Assembly (NCBI RefSeq): GCF_036850765.1
Contig: NC_089493.1
Coordinates: forward strand, 127,974,239 to 128,038,238
Direction of reading: 5' to 3'
From: Saccopteryx bilineata
Taxonomy: Eukaryota; Chordata; Mammalia; Chiroptera; Emballonuridae
Length of the DNA: 64,000 nt
In this document: piece after piece, positions 33,644 to 44,284 of the stretch
How positions within the stretch are numbered: position 1 is the first letter of the stretch
Layout of the letters: each line of letters begins with the position of its first letter
Notes under the pieces: model-generated
Told to the model about the DNA's origin: nothing
What the model saw: the letters and a program-made list of their open reading frames with translations, nothing else
Databases searched by the model: none
Translations under genes and position numbers: made by a program

Positions 33644-34050
33644 AGGCTCTGGCCGGTTAGCTCAGCGGTAGAGCGTCGGCCTGGCGTGCGGGGGACCCAG
33701 GTTCGATTCCCGGCCAGGGCACACAGGAGAAGCGCCCATTTGCTTCTCCACCCTTCCCCCCTCCTTCCTCTCTGTCTCTCTCTTCCCCTCCCGCAGCCAA
33801 GGCTCCACTGGAGCAAAGATGGCCCCGGCGCTGGGGATGGCTCCTTGGCCTCTGCCCCAGGCCCTAGAGTGGCTCTGGTTGTGGCAGAGCGACCCCCCCC
33901 CCCCCCCCCGCACCCAGGGGCAGAGCATCGCCCCTGGTGGGCGAGCTGGGTGGATCCCGGTCGGGAGCATGCGGGAGTCTGTCTGACTGTCTCTCCCCGT
34001 TTCCAGCTTCAGAAAAATACAAAAAAATACAATAAATAAATAAATAATAA
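33644..34050 (+). mobile_element. Rhin-1-like SINE (sense), young
   Basis: GGCTCTGGCCGGTTAGCTCA start with an intact GGTTCGATTCCCGGCCAGGG B-box region. An internal C-run at 33893-33909 and an (AAAT)n tail are present. Confidence 0.93.
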
Positions 34051-34556
34051 TCCTGCAAAGTGAAGTTTCGAGGTTCAGTCATTTTCTCAAGGTCAAAGGT
34101 AGCAATTGGAGGAGCAGAGGCAAATTCAGCTGTTTTCTTCAAAGCCTAGTGCTTCACCTTTAATATATGCTACTTCACATTGTTAACATACACTCTAGTG
34201 AAATTCTATCACCAGCACTAACTTCTCCTGAACTTTCATCTTGTACATCAATTAGTATGTAGAATTGCCTATTCAACACCTCTACCTCAATGTCTAAAAA
34301 GAATCTCAAACTTCTTAACATGTTTCAGTAAATGGCACTACCATTCACCACGCCCAGTTGTTCCAGCCTCAAATCTAGTAGGCATCCTTGATTTTTCTAC
34401 CAACCCCAGTCAAACCATTGGCAAATTTGTTGGCTCTACTTTAAACTCTACTTGAATCTGACCACTTCTAATTATCTATTATCACAACGCTAGTGCAAGC
34501 CATTATCACTATTTACCTGGACAACTGAGATAGCCTCATGAATGGTCTCTACCCGC
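34051..34556. other. Unique and ancient-repeat sequence
   Basis: A MIR-like piece at about 34060-34170; from about 34380 an ancient interspersed repeat that resumes after the duplicated block. No gene. Confidence 0.4.
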
Positions 34557-34674
34557 AGGTGGGGGAAGGGAACTACTTCTCGGAAGAGGTGCTGATGGGC
34601 CTCCTTCTTTTCCTGTGGTGAGGCTTCTGCTTGCATCTTTTCACGTCTTTGCTGTTTGTTTGGGACCTAACTGC
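34557..34674. repeat. Duplicated block, copy 1 (upstream of ARIH1)
   Basis: This 118-bp segment is closely similar to 37832-37937 in the same orientation. The copies share AGGTGGGGGAAGGGAA, CTGATGGGCCTCCTTCTTTT and the run from TGCTTGCATC to CCTAACTGC. Copy 1 has an extra stretch (about CGGAAGAGGT) and a few substitutions. It interrupts what reads as an ancient interspersed repeat on both sides (34380-34556 and 34675-34900), so it looks inserted rather than ancestral here. Confidence 0.75.
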
Positions 34675-35949
34675 TTTCCTAGTCCATTCACCACAAAGCA
34701 ACCATAGTTGTTATTTTTTTAAACACAGATCATATTGTTTCATTCTTCCACTTAAAGTTCTTCAATGCCTCACGTTTCAATGATGTAAACTTAAAATGGT
34801 TTACAGGCCCTACTCTCCCCCTTGCTTTGACCTGCTTTCTCTCACTACATAACCCTCAGTATCCTCTTCTCTGCTTAGCATGCTTCAGTCACTGTGGTCC
34901 TTATGATTTCAACTTTCTCAGTGATGTAAAGCCATCTTCGTGGAGAGGATTTGGGTAAGCAAGGTTGGGGGTTTAGAAAACTGGTGAAGGTTTGAAAGAA
35001 TCGCCTAAAGTGGGAGCACAATGAAGAAAAATCTAACAGGATTGCTGGGTGGTGCTGAGGCATCACTTGTGCTTCGTCATTGGAACTTAGTAATAGAATG
35101 CAGTTGTTACACAAATTTCTCCAGTAGCAGTCAGCTGTTTTAGTACCAAAGGGTAGGATATGAATGGTAGGGTTCATTCAAAGTAGGTGTACAAGGTAAA
35201 AAAAAAAAAAAAAGAGAGAGGGCAAAGGGGTTTAGGGTACTGATTTTTTCTGTAGGCATATAACAATGGGGATGGGGTGGAGAGACAGGGTTGCTAGTGT
35301 CCTTAGCTTGCCCCAGTTGTAGCAACAACATAGAGCTGCTAAAGAGAAACAGAAGGAAAGGACCAAGACCTGCCTGCATTGTTGTTAAAAGCTTTAATTT
35401 GCAAATTCGATTATTTAAAACTCAAAAAAATGGACAAATTAGTAGAGGCTTATATATATTGCATAATTTTTAACTTTTCAAAAATCAATTCCCAAAGGGA
35501 ACCTGTACGTTGCATAGTACAATTTACCAATGAGTTAGGGATTGATATTTGAAAAGATTTTCAATCTTGACAAAATCCTCCAAGTTATCCCAAGAGAGAG
35601 CTTTCTTACACCTCTTCTTCCTTTAGAACACCTGTTCGGCTCTCCTGTCCTACTTACAAAAAGATTCAAGTCCACTCTGAGAATGGCATAAAATACCTTA
35701 CTATTTTATCTTGCCATTTACCCCCTCCTTACACTTTAAGCTCCACAAACCAAACTACTTCTAGCACCCGTTCACATTCAGCTCGCATAGCACATGTCCA
35801 GATAAGAGTCAAACACCCCCTTTCCACTATAGTTGGTCCTTGTAGGTATTTCTATTATTGCCCGAATTGTGTTGTATTAAAACCCTATTACATACTCTGT
35901 AGTACCTAAGACATACGACATGTGTACATTAGAAAGTACTTTTATGACT
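34675..35949. other. Upstream flank of the ARIH1 CpG island
   Basis: Ancient repeat to about 34900, then mainly unique sequence with a short poly(A) at 35199-35213. No exon of a neighbouring gene was recognised. Confidence 0.45.
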
Positions 35950-36575
35950 GATACTACAGGTCACGCAGAGGCTAACGGGACACGTGTTCTGTGGCCTTGG
36001 TCTATCCCATTCCGAAGCAGACGGGGCACTGTGGCTCCACGAGGACGAGAGGTAAGACGGGCAAAGCCCCTGGACACTGCTCAATTAATCCGTGTTCCGC
36101 GAGCGGAGTTCAGGAAAAGCTGGTTTAAATGGTGTCACCACGGACGACTCTGTTGCTGGGGCACATCTGTCCCTGGGCACGGAATCAAACTTCTTAAAAC
36201 GAGGCGCAGTTATCACAGTTTAGAGGTTCTGCGCAAAACACATTTCCATTCAGCAGCCTGGGCAACGGGAATTTTGGCTCAAGAGCCGACAGCTCCCCGG
36301 AATAGCTCTAAGGCGGGTGAGAAGGCCGCTTTCCACCAGGTTGCAGAGGGGGCTGCATCCGTAAGGCCTGCGGCCAAAAAAAGACCTCCAGGGCGGTCTG
36401 GGGGCCGAGGGTAGGGCCTCTGGTAGGGACTGGGAGGTCACAGCTTCCTCAAGTATCCACGGGTATCCACCCACAGGGCGACCGCAGCAGGAACCGGGAA
36501 GGCAACTCTTGCAGTGCCTCGCTCCCAGGCCAAGGCCCGGCCGTGGGGTCTCCCCACAATCCACGCAGGGGCGGC

Positions 36576-36636
36576 GGGGCGGGGCGCGGTGACGCCAAGA
36601 GTAGTGACGTGACTACGCAGCGCGACGCGGTGACGC
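36576..36636 (+). promoter_or_regulatory. ARIH1: Core promoter cluster: Sp1 GC box plus three CRE-like sites
   Basis: Within 61 bp there is a GC box GGGGCGGGGC (36576-36585), a TGACGC half-site (36590-36595), a near-palindromic CRE TGACGTGA (36605-36612) and another TGACGC (36631-36636). All lie about 320-380 bp upstream of the ARIH1 ATG. The spacing and the lack of a TATA box fit an Sp1/ATF-CREB driven housekeeping promoter. Motif assignment is by eye; binding is inferred. Confidence 0.6.
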
Positions 36637-36956
36637 ACGCCCCTTTGTTGGCTCAGTAGCGGTAACCGCGGCCGTGGAGGTGGCGCCGGGGACTTTTTTC
36701 TCTCGGAGGCCGGAGCGGAGCTGAGTTTGACTGAGGCGGGCGGCGAGCGGCCCCCTCGCTCGCTGCCTCCCGCCTCCGCGCCCTCCCCGCCGCCAACTGC
36801 CAACCGCCGCGCCCGGGGAGGAGCCGCGGCCCGCGGGGCCGGAGCCAGGCCTGCGTCCGGACATTAGCCGGAGCCGGTGAGAGAGTCGGGGCCTGGGCGT
36901 CCACGCCCTCTCCCCGCCTCAGGGCCAGCGCCCGCCGGCCCCCCGCGCGTCGCGCC
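36620..36956 (+). other. ARIH1: ARIH1 5' untranslated region (approximate)
   Basis: GC-rich leader between the promoter motifs and the ARIH1 start codon. The exact transcription start cannot be read from sequence; the left edge is placed just after the last CRE-like motif cluster and is approximate. There is no TATA box, as expected for a housekeeping CpG-island promoter. A GTGAGA at 36877 resembles a splice donor, but nothing shows that it is used. Confidence 0.55.
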
Positions 36957-37316
36957 ATGGACTCGGACGAGGGCTACAACTACGAGTTCGATGAGGATGA
37001 AGAGTGCAGCGAGGAGGACAGCGGCGCAGAGGAGGAAGAGGACGACGACGAGCCGGATGATGATAACCTGGATCTGGGCGAGGTGGAGCTGGTGGAGCCC
37101 GGGCTGGGCGTCGGTGGGGAGCGGGACGGACTGCTGTGCGGGGAGACCGGCGGCGGCGGCGGCAGCGCTCTGGGGCCGGGCGGCGGCGGCGGCAGCGGCG
37201 GCGGCGGCGGGCCGGGGCTGGAGCAGGAGGAGGATTACCGCTACGAGGTGCTCACGGCCGAGCAGATTTTGCAACACATGGTGGAATGTATCCGGGAGGT
37301 CAACGAGGTCATCCAG
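36957..37316 (+). CDS. ARIH1: ARIH1 exon 1 coding part (E3 ubiquitin ligase Ariadne-1)
   Basis: This is the N-terminal 120 codons of ARIH1, an RBR-type E3 ubiquitin ligase that works with UBE2L3 and neddylated cullin-RING ligases in cytoplasm and nucleus. The translation starts [20 protein letters not shown], runs through a long acidic stretch (about residues 1-50), then a glycine-rich run (about residues 63-85), and ends in [20 protein letters not shown] followed by Q. That matches the conserved start of mammalian ARIH1. The ATG lies in a strong Kozak context (GCGCCATGG). The exon ends at a consensus donor (CCAG|GTGAGG) in phase 0. The RING1, IBR and RING2 domains are encoded by later exons that are not in this window. 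The acidic and Gly-rich segments are known to be low-complexity and length-variable between species. Identification is from memory of the family and is very secure. Confidence 0.96.
37146..37212 (+). repeat. ARIH1: GGC triplet runs in ARIH1 exon 1
   Basis: Repeated GGC codons interspersed with AGC encode the glycine-rich tract. Such tracts vary in length between species and individuals. Confidence 0.85.
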
Positions 37317-37831
37317 GTGAGGGTGGCCACTGCGCTGGCTGGACGAGGGAGCAGAATTGGGCGGCCCGCGCGGCCCCGGGGGGCAGGCTTGGGCCCGGTG
37401 CGCAGCTCGGCCGGATGCTTCCCCGCCCTTCTCTCCTCCGCTGCCTCTGCTGGGGACAGAGGGTGTCGAAAGAAGACATTCGCCGGTTAGCCGGTGTGGG
37501 GAGGTGCGCTGGGGGCGGTGCTTTCCCGGTCCTGCTATGGCGGAGGCCTCCGGCCGCCCGAGACTTCTGTTGCGGGCAATTCCTGCCTGTCCCTGGCTCT
37601 GGTGTCCTTCCCTTGGCCGGAGGAGCGCCTGCAAGGGCGGGGTGGAGGGGGTGGTGGAGAAGAGCAGGAAAAACTGGGCCCCTAACAGGTTTACCCTGGC
37701 CTTCAGTCTCACTTGAGCACTTTTGGAAGACGTTAGAGTAGGCCTAAGAGCAGTTTGGTGTACCGTGGCCCCAAGTGGGCATCAGCTAATACAGAAATGG
37801 ATCTGCTTGGCAGTCTTAAGTGCCTACTGAA

Positions 37832-37937
37832 AGGTGGGGGAAGGGAATTACTTCTGCTGATGGGCCTCCTTCTTTTCCTGTGGTGAACTCTGCTTGCATC
37901 TTTTTACGTCTTTGCTGTTTGTTTGGGACCTAACTGC
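37832..37937. repeat. Duplicated block, copy 2 (ARIH1 intron 1)
   Basis: This is the partner of 34557-34674, about 106 bp, located about 515 bp inside intron 1. The surrounding sequence is unique, so this is the likelier source copy. The two copies flank the CpG island about 3.3 kb apart in direct orientation. No element name is recognised. Confidence 0.75.
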
Positions 37938-38717
37938 AACTTTTCCCAGCAGCAGCTTATGATTTGAATTGGAGCTGTAAGAAGTTAACTGCAGATTGCA
38001 TACCCAGCCTTGCAGCTGGAACAACAACAAAACGCAGCGTTCTTGTCTGATGTTAGACAAGACTCGATTGTGATTTAGAAAGTGTAGGCTTTTTTCTCTT
38101 GGGCTTCTCTCTCTTTGTAATTTCTGTTTCGTGTTCAGTAAGATAGGCTTGATTTAAATTGATAACCACATTTTGTTTAACCTTCTTGTGGGTCAGATTT
38201 TGCATTTTAGAGCTTTAGGAAATAAGTTTCCATTTGTTTAGGAAAACCAGTTACGATGAAGAGTCAGGTATACGATTGAAGAATAAAAATGAAGTCTTGA
38301 TTCAGTGCAACTTCTAGAAAACAAAAGTTACAGGGAAGAAAATATACATAGGCTGCAAGTTACTATTGCCTTCTTGTATGTCATATATCAGTCATTACAT
38401 TTTTTCCCCCTTAAAATTGATGGCTCATGTTCACCGGCAAATTAGCAGTATTTCACTGCCTACTTGTTGAATGTCCAGGAAGTAGCATTTTCTTTTGAAA
38501 ATTTAACCAACAATTTGAAGGCGGTGTTTTGAATAATTGCAAAAAAAATCTGTGATGTCCGGTGCTATTACTGAACATTGGAAATCTTAAACTTGTATAT
38601 AGATAATGCAGTCTAAGGAGGAAATTGAAGGATTGAAGAAGACAGTTAAATTTTATTGTTCTTTTTCTGATCTCCACAGTATAACAGTTGACTTCTTAGA
38701 CTACTAGATTGAGAAGT
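37938..38717. other. Unique ARIH1 intron sequence
   Basis: No element or coding pattern recognised. Confidence 0.45.
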
Positions 38718-38723
38718 TTTCTT

Positions 38724-38935
38724 TCTTTTTTTTTTTTTTTTGAGGAAACTTTATCAAAAGAATTCACAGTAAAATGTTGAATTCTTTTAAACTTTTTAAC
38801 TTAAAGTCTGTTTTCACATAGTTAAATCTCATCCAACTTTCTCAGCTCTCAGGTGTGCCTTAGTCACTGAGGCCAAACCTTACAAGTTCTTTATATTAGT
38901 TCTGTAACAGACATGTAGGTAATGCATTCCACTTC
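38724..38935 (-). pseudogene. Possible 3' UTR-only processed pseudogene (minus strand)
   Basis: A T-run at 38727-38742 followed by GAGGAAACTTTATCAAAAGA reads on the minus strand as a transcript end: GATAAA signal about 15 bp before an A-tail. The source gene is not recognised and the 5' boundary is unclear. Confidence 0.35.
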
Positions 38936-39369
38936 ACTCATTCTCTTGTTATTTTATGGGGGAGAATAAATGTGAATGAACTGAACTAAAAAGACATACA
39001 AAATACTAGGGATTTTTAAGGTGTACTTTTACCATGTTTCCATGCTTGGTTTTTGAAAAATTTTTTTTAGTCCACTTTATGTTAAGTATGTTTTTAAATA
39101 GAATTCTTGAATATATAAGTCAAGTATCCCTTGTTAAAAGTTCATATTTAGTAAATGTTAGTAAATCAAAGGATAGGATTTTATCCCAGGCCATCTTTTC
39201 TCCAAATAGTATATACTTAATAGATCTACACTAGGCTCTGGTTATGATACAAGTTATTTATGTTAATAGAGTTAAACTTTAAAAGTTACACAGATAATAC
39301 ATGCACACTGTAAGAAAAAACTTGGGCCAGAAAAGTAGATAAAGTAAGCTGTCACCCAGAGAGTTACAC

Positions 39370-39930
39370 CAAAATTTGTAACTGTAGTTCTTTCCATACC
39401 CTCTGGTTAAGCTATACATATTTTTAATAACAGAATGGTACTGTATGTTGTTCTTATGTTTTCAGTAGGAAAAAAGCAGAAGACATCAATTTTCTTACAT
39501 GATCACAGATCTAAATGAACTATTTAATCAATCTGTTATTGACCTTTTTATTCGATTTTAGCTTTTACAAACCTCATTGAGAATAACTTCATAGATAAAT
39601 TGTTGAATGTTTTCATATTTTTCTTAGGATAAATTGAATTGCTGGGTCAAAGGATTTGCTTATTTCCAAACATTACCATATTGCCTTCTGAAAGGTTATG
39701 CTAGTTTTCCCCCGCCGGTTGGGATAAAATGGTCATTTGTAAATTTTCCTCTTTTTTTAATACTGATGAGATTGAACTTCTAACATGTTTATTGATGTGT
39801 CTTTTGTAAATTGTCCTTTGTGTTTGCTTACTTTTTACCCCCTTTGGGATATTTATCTTTTATGGATTTATAAGACCTCTTTATATTTGTAGAGAGTTTA
39901 AATACCTGTGTAGGTTTTTCAACTTAAAAA
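39370..39930 (-). mobile_element. Ancient L1M-type fragment, minus strand
   Basis: ATTGCTGGGTCAAAGGATTT, CCAAACATTACCATATTGCC and the TTTATATTTGTAGAGAGTTT region are the minus-strand pattern of an old L1 3' UTR/ORF2 end. Confidence 0.65.
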
Positions 39931-40442
39931 CCTAATGTTGGTTTAATGTTAAAATGAGTTTTAAGTTTATTAAGTTAAAAACCATTGTTTTACTTAGTTC
40001 AAATTAGAGAGTTTACTGTTAATTCTAAAAAAATTATATCCCCTGTTGCCCCACCCCAGTGCTACTTTTCAGTATGAAATCAGCTGTGTTATTGACTTTG
40101 AAAATAAATTTGCAAGAGAAAATGATTGAAAAGTAAAAAGGTTGTCAAGTTGATCTTCCTTGGGAATTTGATGAATTTTTCTGGGAGAGTAGTTCAGGGC
40201 AGCAACAGATACATACTATTATTTGTAGATATCTGCTGATTAGTTCTAGTATTCAAATAAGTCAACACTTTTAGAAAATTGTTGGTTTTCTGGCTTTCTG
40301 TGACTCTGTTATAGTTTAATTTGGTGGTGTTTTATTTAAACCCTTTGTGGCTACCTAGCTTATCTTTTGAACTTTCTTTTTTTTTATTTTATTTTTATTT
40401 TTTTTTTATTTTTTTTTTTGAACTTTCAAGAAAAGGGTAGGG

Positions 40443-40624
40443 CCTGACCTGTGGTGGCGCAGTGGATAAAGCATCGACCTGAAATGCTGAGGTCGCCGGT
40501 TCAAAACCCTGGGCTTGCCTGGTCAAGGCACATATGGGAGTTGATGCTTCCTGCTCCTCCCTTCTCGCTCTCTCTCTCTCTCTCCTCTCTAAAATGAATA
40601 AATAAATAAAATCTTTAAAAAAAA
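40443..40624 (+). mobile_element. Short tRNA-derived SINE (sense), young
   Basis: CCTGACCTGTGGTGGCGCAG start and AAAATGAATAAATAAATAAA tail. Target-site duplication AAAAGGGTAGGG at 40431-40442 and 40625-40636. Confidence 0.93.
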
Positions 40625-40636
40625 AAAAGGGTAGGG

Positions 40637-41790
40637 ATTTTCTTCAGCTTTAACCTATACTAGTGATAGAGAAATGTAGAGAAATGCTAGAACCCCTTAA
40701 CTTACAAAACTAGATTTATTAATTAGTTTTGCTAATATTAAGAAGTAGGGTTATTTTTAGTGTGATTGCCTAAGTAGCTAGGTAGTTTTTTAAACACTGC
40801 ACAATTCTGCAATTGAGGGATGTATAAACATGCCATTTTGTGTTTCCATAACAGTGTTCAGCACAATTGGTTGTGCCTTGTGTTCCAGTTACCATATTAT
40901 GTGGAGGGCATAGTTTTTACCTTGGAAGCAATATAAAGGTCCTTTCCCAGACCAATATTGAGCTCCATTCCCAGAGATTGTTATTCATTAGTTTATTCTG
41001 AGTTGGAGCCTGATCATCTATGTATTTTTAGCCACTGCAATGATAGTTCTGAACCACTAGAATAGTCACGGATCATGCACTGTCATGATTTTCACTGTTA
41101 GGGAGGATGAGTAGAGTGAAAAAGGCATACCCCTTAGGAATGCCACATTTACAGAGTGTACAGAAGGAGGGGGCTTTTTGGATAGAGTGGTCAGAGAGGA
41201 AGGAGGTAAAAAGAGGTGATCAGGCATTTTGCTATTAGATTTATTATGCTACATAACTTGTTTTAAAAATAACCTAACTCGGGGAAAGGGGATGCATTCG
41301 GGGGGACACTAGAATCTATGTAAACACAATAAAAATCAGTAAAAAAAAAACCCTAACTCTTGGCGGGGGAATTTTCTGTTGGCTGTTGATATTTCACCTA
41401 TTTGTTTAATTACAAAATTTAAAGAACTTCTAAGATGAGATTCTAAGGTTTAACCTTAAGCATAAATTGAGGAATACTTTATTCCAGCATATTTTCCACT
41501 GACTGGGAGTCAGTTCTAGCCACGAATTTTCTTCTAATTGGCAAATTAATTTATATCTCAACTTTTAGTTTTTGTTTTGCTATTTATTTCTTAAAACTGT
41601 AAAGTTAAGGGAGTTGAACTACTAGATTGATCAGTGTTTTGTTTAGCATCCTTAATTTGAGATCCTCATTGTTTTCAAGAAGTTGAACTCCAGTGTGCGT
41701 ATCAAGATGAGCTTAATTTGGTCAGCTTGTTTGGAAGGAGTGTAGGGGGGTAAGGGGGGGAGGGGAGAAAGAGAATGTGTGAGTGTGGGT
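40637..41790. other. Unique ARIH1 intron sequence
   Basis: No recognised element except a short A-run near 41341. No exon signature. Confidence 0.45.
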
Positions 41791-41810
41791 ATGTGTGGGG
41801 GTTTTTTTGG

Positions 41811-42243
41811 TTTTTTTTTATAAATAAATTTTTATTTTAATGGGGTGACATCAATAAATCAGGGTACATACATTCAAAGAAAACATTTTCAGGTTATCTT
41901 GTCATTCAGTTCTGTTGCATACCCATCACCCGAAGAGAGATCGTCCTCCACCACCCTCCATCCAGTTCTCTCTGTACCCCTCCCCCTCCCCCTCTCCCTC
42001 CTTCCCTCCCCCCACACCCCGTAACCACCACACTCCTGTCCATGCCTCTTAGACTCGCTTTTATGTCCCACCAATGTATGGAGTCCTGCAGTTCCTGTTT
42101 TTTTCTGATTCACTTATTTCACTCCGCACAATGCTACCAAGACTCCACCATTCTGCTGTAAGTGATCGGATGTCATAGTTTCTCCTAGCTGAATAGTAGA
42201 CCCTGGTGTGTATGTGCCCCATCTTCTTCATCCAGTCCTCTAT
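41811..42243 (-). mobile_element. 5'-truncated L1 3' end, minus strand
   Basis: TAATGGGGTGACATCAATAA and GTTGCATACCCATCACCCGA, then a C-rich polypyrimidine tract (41976-42020), match the 3' end of the bat L1 at 24680-24895 in reverse. It is truncated at about 42243, just after TCTTCATCCAGTCCTCTATT. Confidence 0.88.
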
Positions 42244-42700
42244 TTTTTTTTTTACAGTGATTAAAAGCCTTTAAGCAAACTCTTGGCCAATACAGCAAGA
42301 ATCCATAAAAGAGTAGTGTCCTTAACATGTTCGCCAAGACCAAGTTGGCCCCATCACCATGCCAAATCCCTGAAAAATGCAACCCAACCACAGTTCAGTC
42401 CATTTAAAGCTGTCACAGGGAGCAGGAGTCCAGGAAAAGTCCACACAGGAAAAGTCCGCATGGCACTGGAATTGTTGTCACCATTCTATACTTTGCAGCT
42501 CATGTCCAAGTCCCAATGACCGCTGGTTCTAGCTGGTAATGATTCAGGTAGACTGGAAAAGCCATTTGCAGCATGTGTGGATATGGAGCTTCTGTTCTCC
42601 TCTGCCTGGAGAGTAGAGACCAGGTTGCTTTTCCCTGGAGCTCTGCGACTGTGGCATGGTAAAGAGAACCTTGGGATACACTAAGCTGGGTGGCAAAGGT
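42244..42700 (-). repeat. Unclassified A-tailed insert, minus strand
   Basis: On the minus strand the block ends GGCTTTTAATCACTGTAAAA plus more A, i.e. it has a poly(A) tail of about 11 next to the L1 truncation point. It therefore looks like a retrotransposed RNA. No protein or family is recognised, and the upstream (right) limit is uncertain. Confidence 0.35.
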
Positions 42701-43335
42701 AAATTCATAATACAAGTTGGCAAAAGGAGGAAAGAGAGCTCTAAATTAGGAGTAGGTCCAAGTCTGAAATATGAGTGGGGCATTGAGGAAGGAGGGATAA
42801 AGGAAACACTATATATTAAGCAAAGCAGCAGAAAATAGGACTATCAACACCCACAGCAGAGATCTTTGAGGGAAGAATAAAAAACCTGACTATTCAGGCA
42901 AAACATAGTTAAGTGGCCCTTGTGCAAATGAGATCAGTTTACCTGCTTCTTGGAAGAAATACCCTAGGCTCGTCCACAGTGTTGTAGGTGGGGCGGATGG
43001 CCCTGGGCACCTTCAGCATTCAGTGGCAAACCCCAGCTTTCTGGGCAAGGTTAGGTCATAGGTGGCTGGAGCAGGGCTGGAAGAGACTGAACCCTCTCTT
43101 AGAGGAGCAAGGGGGAAGCCTACCTTCCAGTGCCCCTGTTTCCTCACAGCAGAGGCATTTAAGCCTGGCAGGCTTTAGCTCAATGACCTTCCTTTCCACT
43201 ATTGAAGCAGGACCCAGATGACATTCTATGAGACCCCTTTGGGGTGGGTATGTGTTTTGAAGCTATTAGGGTGTTGGGTATGGTTTACTCCTCTTGAACT
43301 GTTTTTCCACTTGATCTCCTTGAGCTATAAGCTTT
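42701..43335. other. Unrecognised intron sequence
   Basis: Moderate GC, no clear element. Short open frames here have no family resemblance. Confidence 0.4.
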
Positions 43336-43352
43336 AAATTACATTAATTCTT

Positions 43353-43556
43353 TTTTTTTATTTTTTTTATTATTTATTTATTTATTCATTTTAGAGAGGA
43401 GAGGGAGAGACAGAGAAAGAGAGAGAAGGGGGGGGGGAGGAGCTGGAAACATCAACTCCCATATGTGCCTTGACCAGGCAAGCCCAGGGTTTCAAACCGG
43501 CGACCTCAGCATTTCCAGGTCGACGCTTTATCCACTGCGCCACCACAGGTCAGGCC
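43353..43556 (-). mobile_element. Short tRNA-derived SINE (antisense)
   Basis: TTTTAGAGAGGAGAGGGAGA start and GCGCCACCACAGGTCAGGCC end. 17-bp target-site duplication AAATTACATTAATTCTT at 43336-43352 and 43557-43573. Confidence 0.94.
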
Positions 43557-43665
43557 AAATTACATTAATTCTTACTGAATCAGAAATTCTGGGAGTGGAG
43601 TCCAGCAGTCTGTTTTAACAAGCAGTCCAGGTGATGCTAATACATGCTGACGTTTGAGAACCACT

Positions 43666-44010
43666 GGCCCTGGCTGGTTAGCTCAGTGGTAGAGCATCTA
43701 TCTGGTGTGTGGAAGTTCCAGGTTCAATTCCCGGAACAGGATAGGTGACCCATCTGCTTCTCCCCCCACCCTTCTCTTCTTCTCTTCCTCTCTCTCTTCC
43801 CCTCCCACAGCCATGGCTTGATTGGTTCAAGTGCTGAAGATGGCTCTGTTGGAGCCTCCTCCTCAGATGCTAAAAATAGCTTAGTTGCAAGCATGGCCCA
43901 ACATGGGCAGAGCATTGGCACCAGATGGGGGTTGCCAGATAGAGCCTGGTCTGGGTGCATGCAGGAGTCTCTCTTATCTCCCCTACTCTCACTTTAAAAA
44001 AGATAAAAAG
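43666..44010 (+). mobile_element. Diverged Rhin-1-related SINE (sense)
   Basis: GGCCCTGGCTGGTTAGCTCA start and GGTTCAATTCCCGGAACAGG; the body is diverged and the A-rich tail weak. Confidence 0.85.
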
Positions 44011-44034
44011 AACTACTGATGTATTTGAACTTTT

Positions 44035-44254
44035 TTGTAAATTTTTTATTGATTGATTTTATTTATTTTTAATTATTTTTATTTATTCATTTTAGAGAAG
44101 AGAGAGAGAGAGAAAGAGAGAGAGAAGGGTGGGAGGAAAAACAGGAAGCATCAACTCCCATATGTACCTTGACCAGGCAAGCCCAGGGTTTTGAACCGGT
44201 GACTTCAGCATTCCAGGTCAACGCTTTATTCACTGCGCCACCACAGGCCAGGCA
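44035..44254 (-). mobile_element. Short tRNA-derived SINE (antisense)
   Basis: TTTTAGAGAAGAGAGAGAG start and GCCACCACAGGCCAGGC end. Target-site duplication TATTTGAACTTTT at 44022-44034 and 44255-44267. Confidence 0.93.
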
Positions 44255-44284
44255 TATTTGAACTTTTAACAGCAATGTTTCTTC

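Larger units (their letters stand above)
35950..37700. promoter_or_regulatory. ARIH1: CpG island covering the ARIH1 promoter and exon 1
   Basis: This is by far the longest stretch of high GC and abundant CpG in the window. It rises from about 35.95 kb, is densest from 36.5 to 37.4 kb, and fades by 37.7 kb. Except for its outermost flanks it is free of recognisable transposons. Such islands mark constitutively active, usually unmethylated promoters. The part upstream of the gene (35.95-36.5 kb) also has raised CpG content and could support divergent transcription, which is common at such promoters. Confidence 0.9.

Noticed and set aside
1..36000. Exons of TMEM202 or another upstream neighbour
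   Set aside because: Expected nearby from human gene order, but no recognisable coding exon was found.
35920..36414. 164-residue open frame upstream of ARIH1
   Set aside because: No family resemblance and no good start context; most likely chance openness in CpG-rich sequence, although part of it may be transcribed.
36864..37741. Long open frames on both strands and other frames over the ARIH1 CpG island
   Set aside because: GC-rich DNA has few stop codons; only the frame beginning at 36957 matches a known protein.
42988..43221. Retroviral gag/pol-like remnant
   Set aside because: A few residues recall retroviral sequence, but no continuous motif could be read in any frame.
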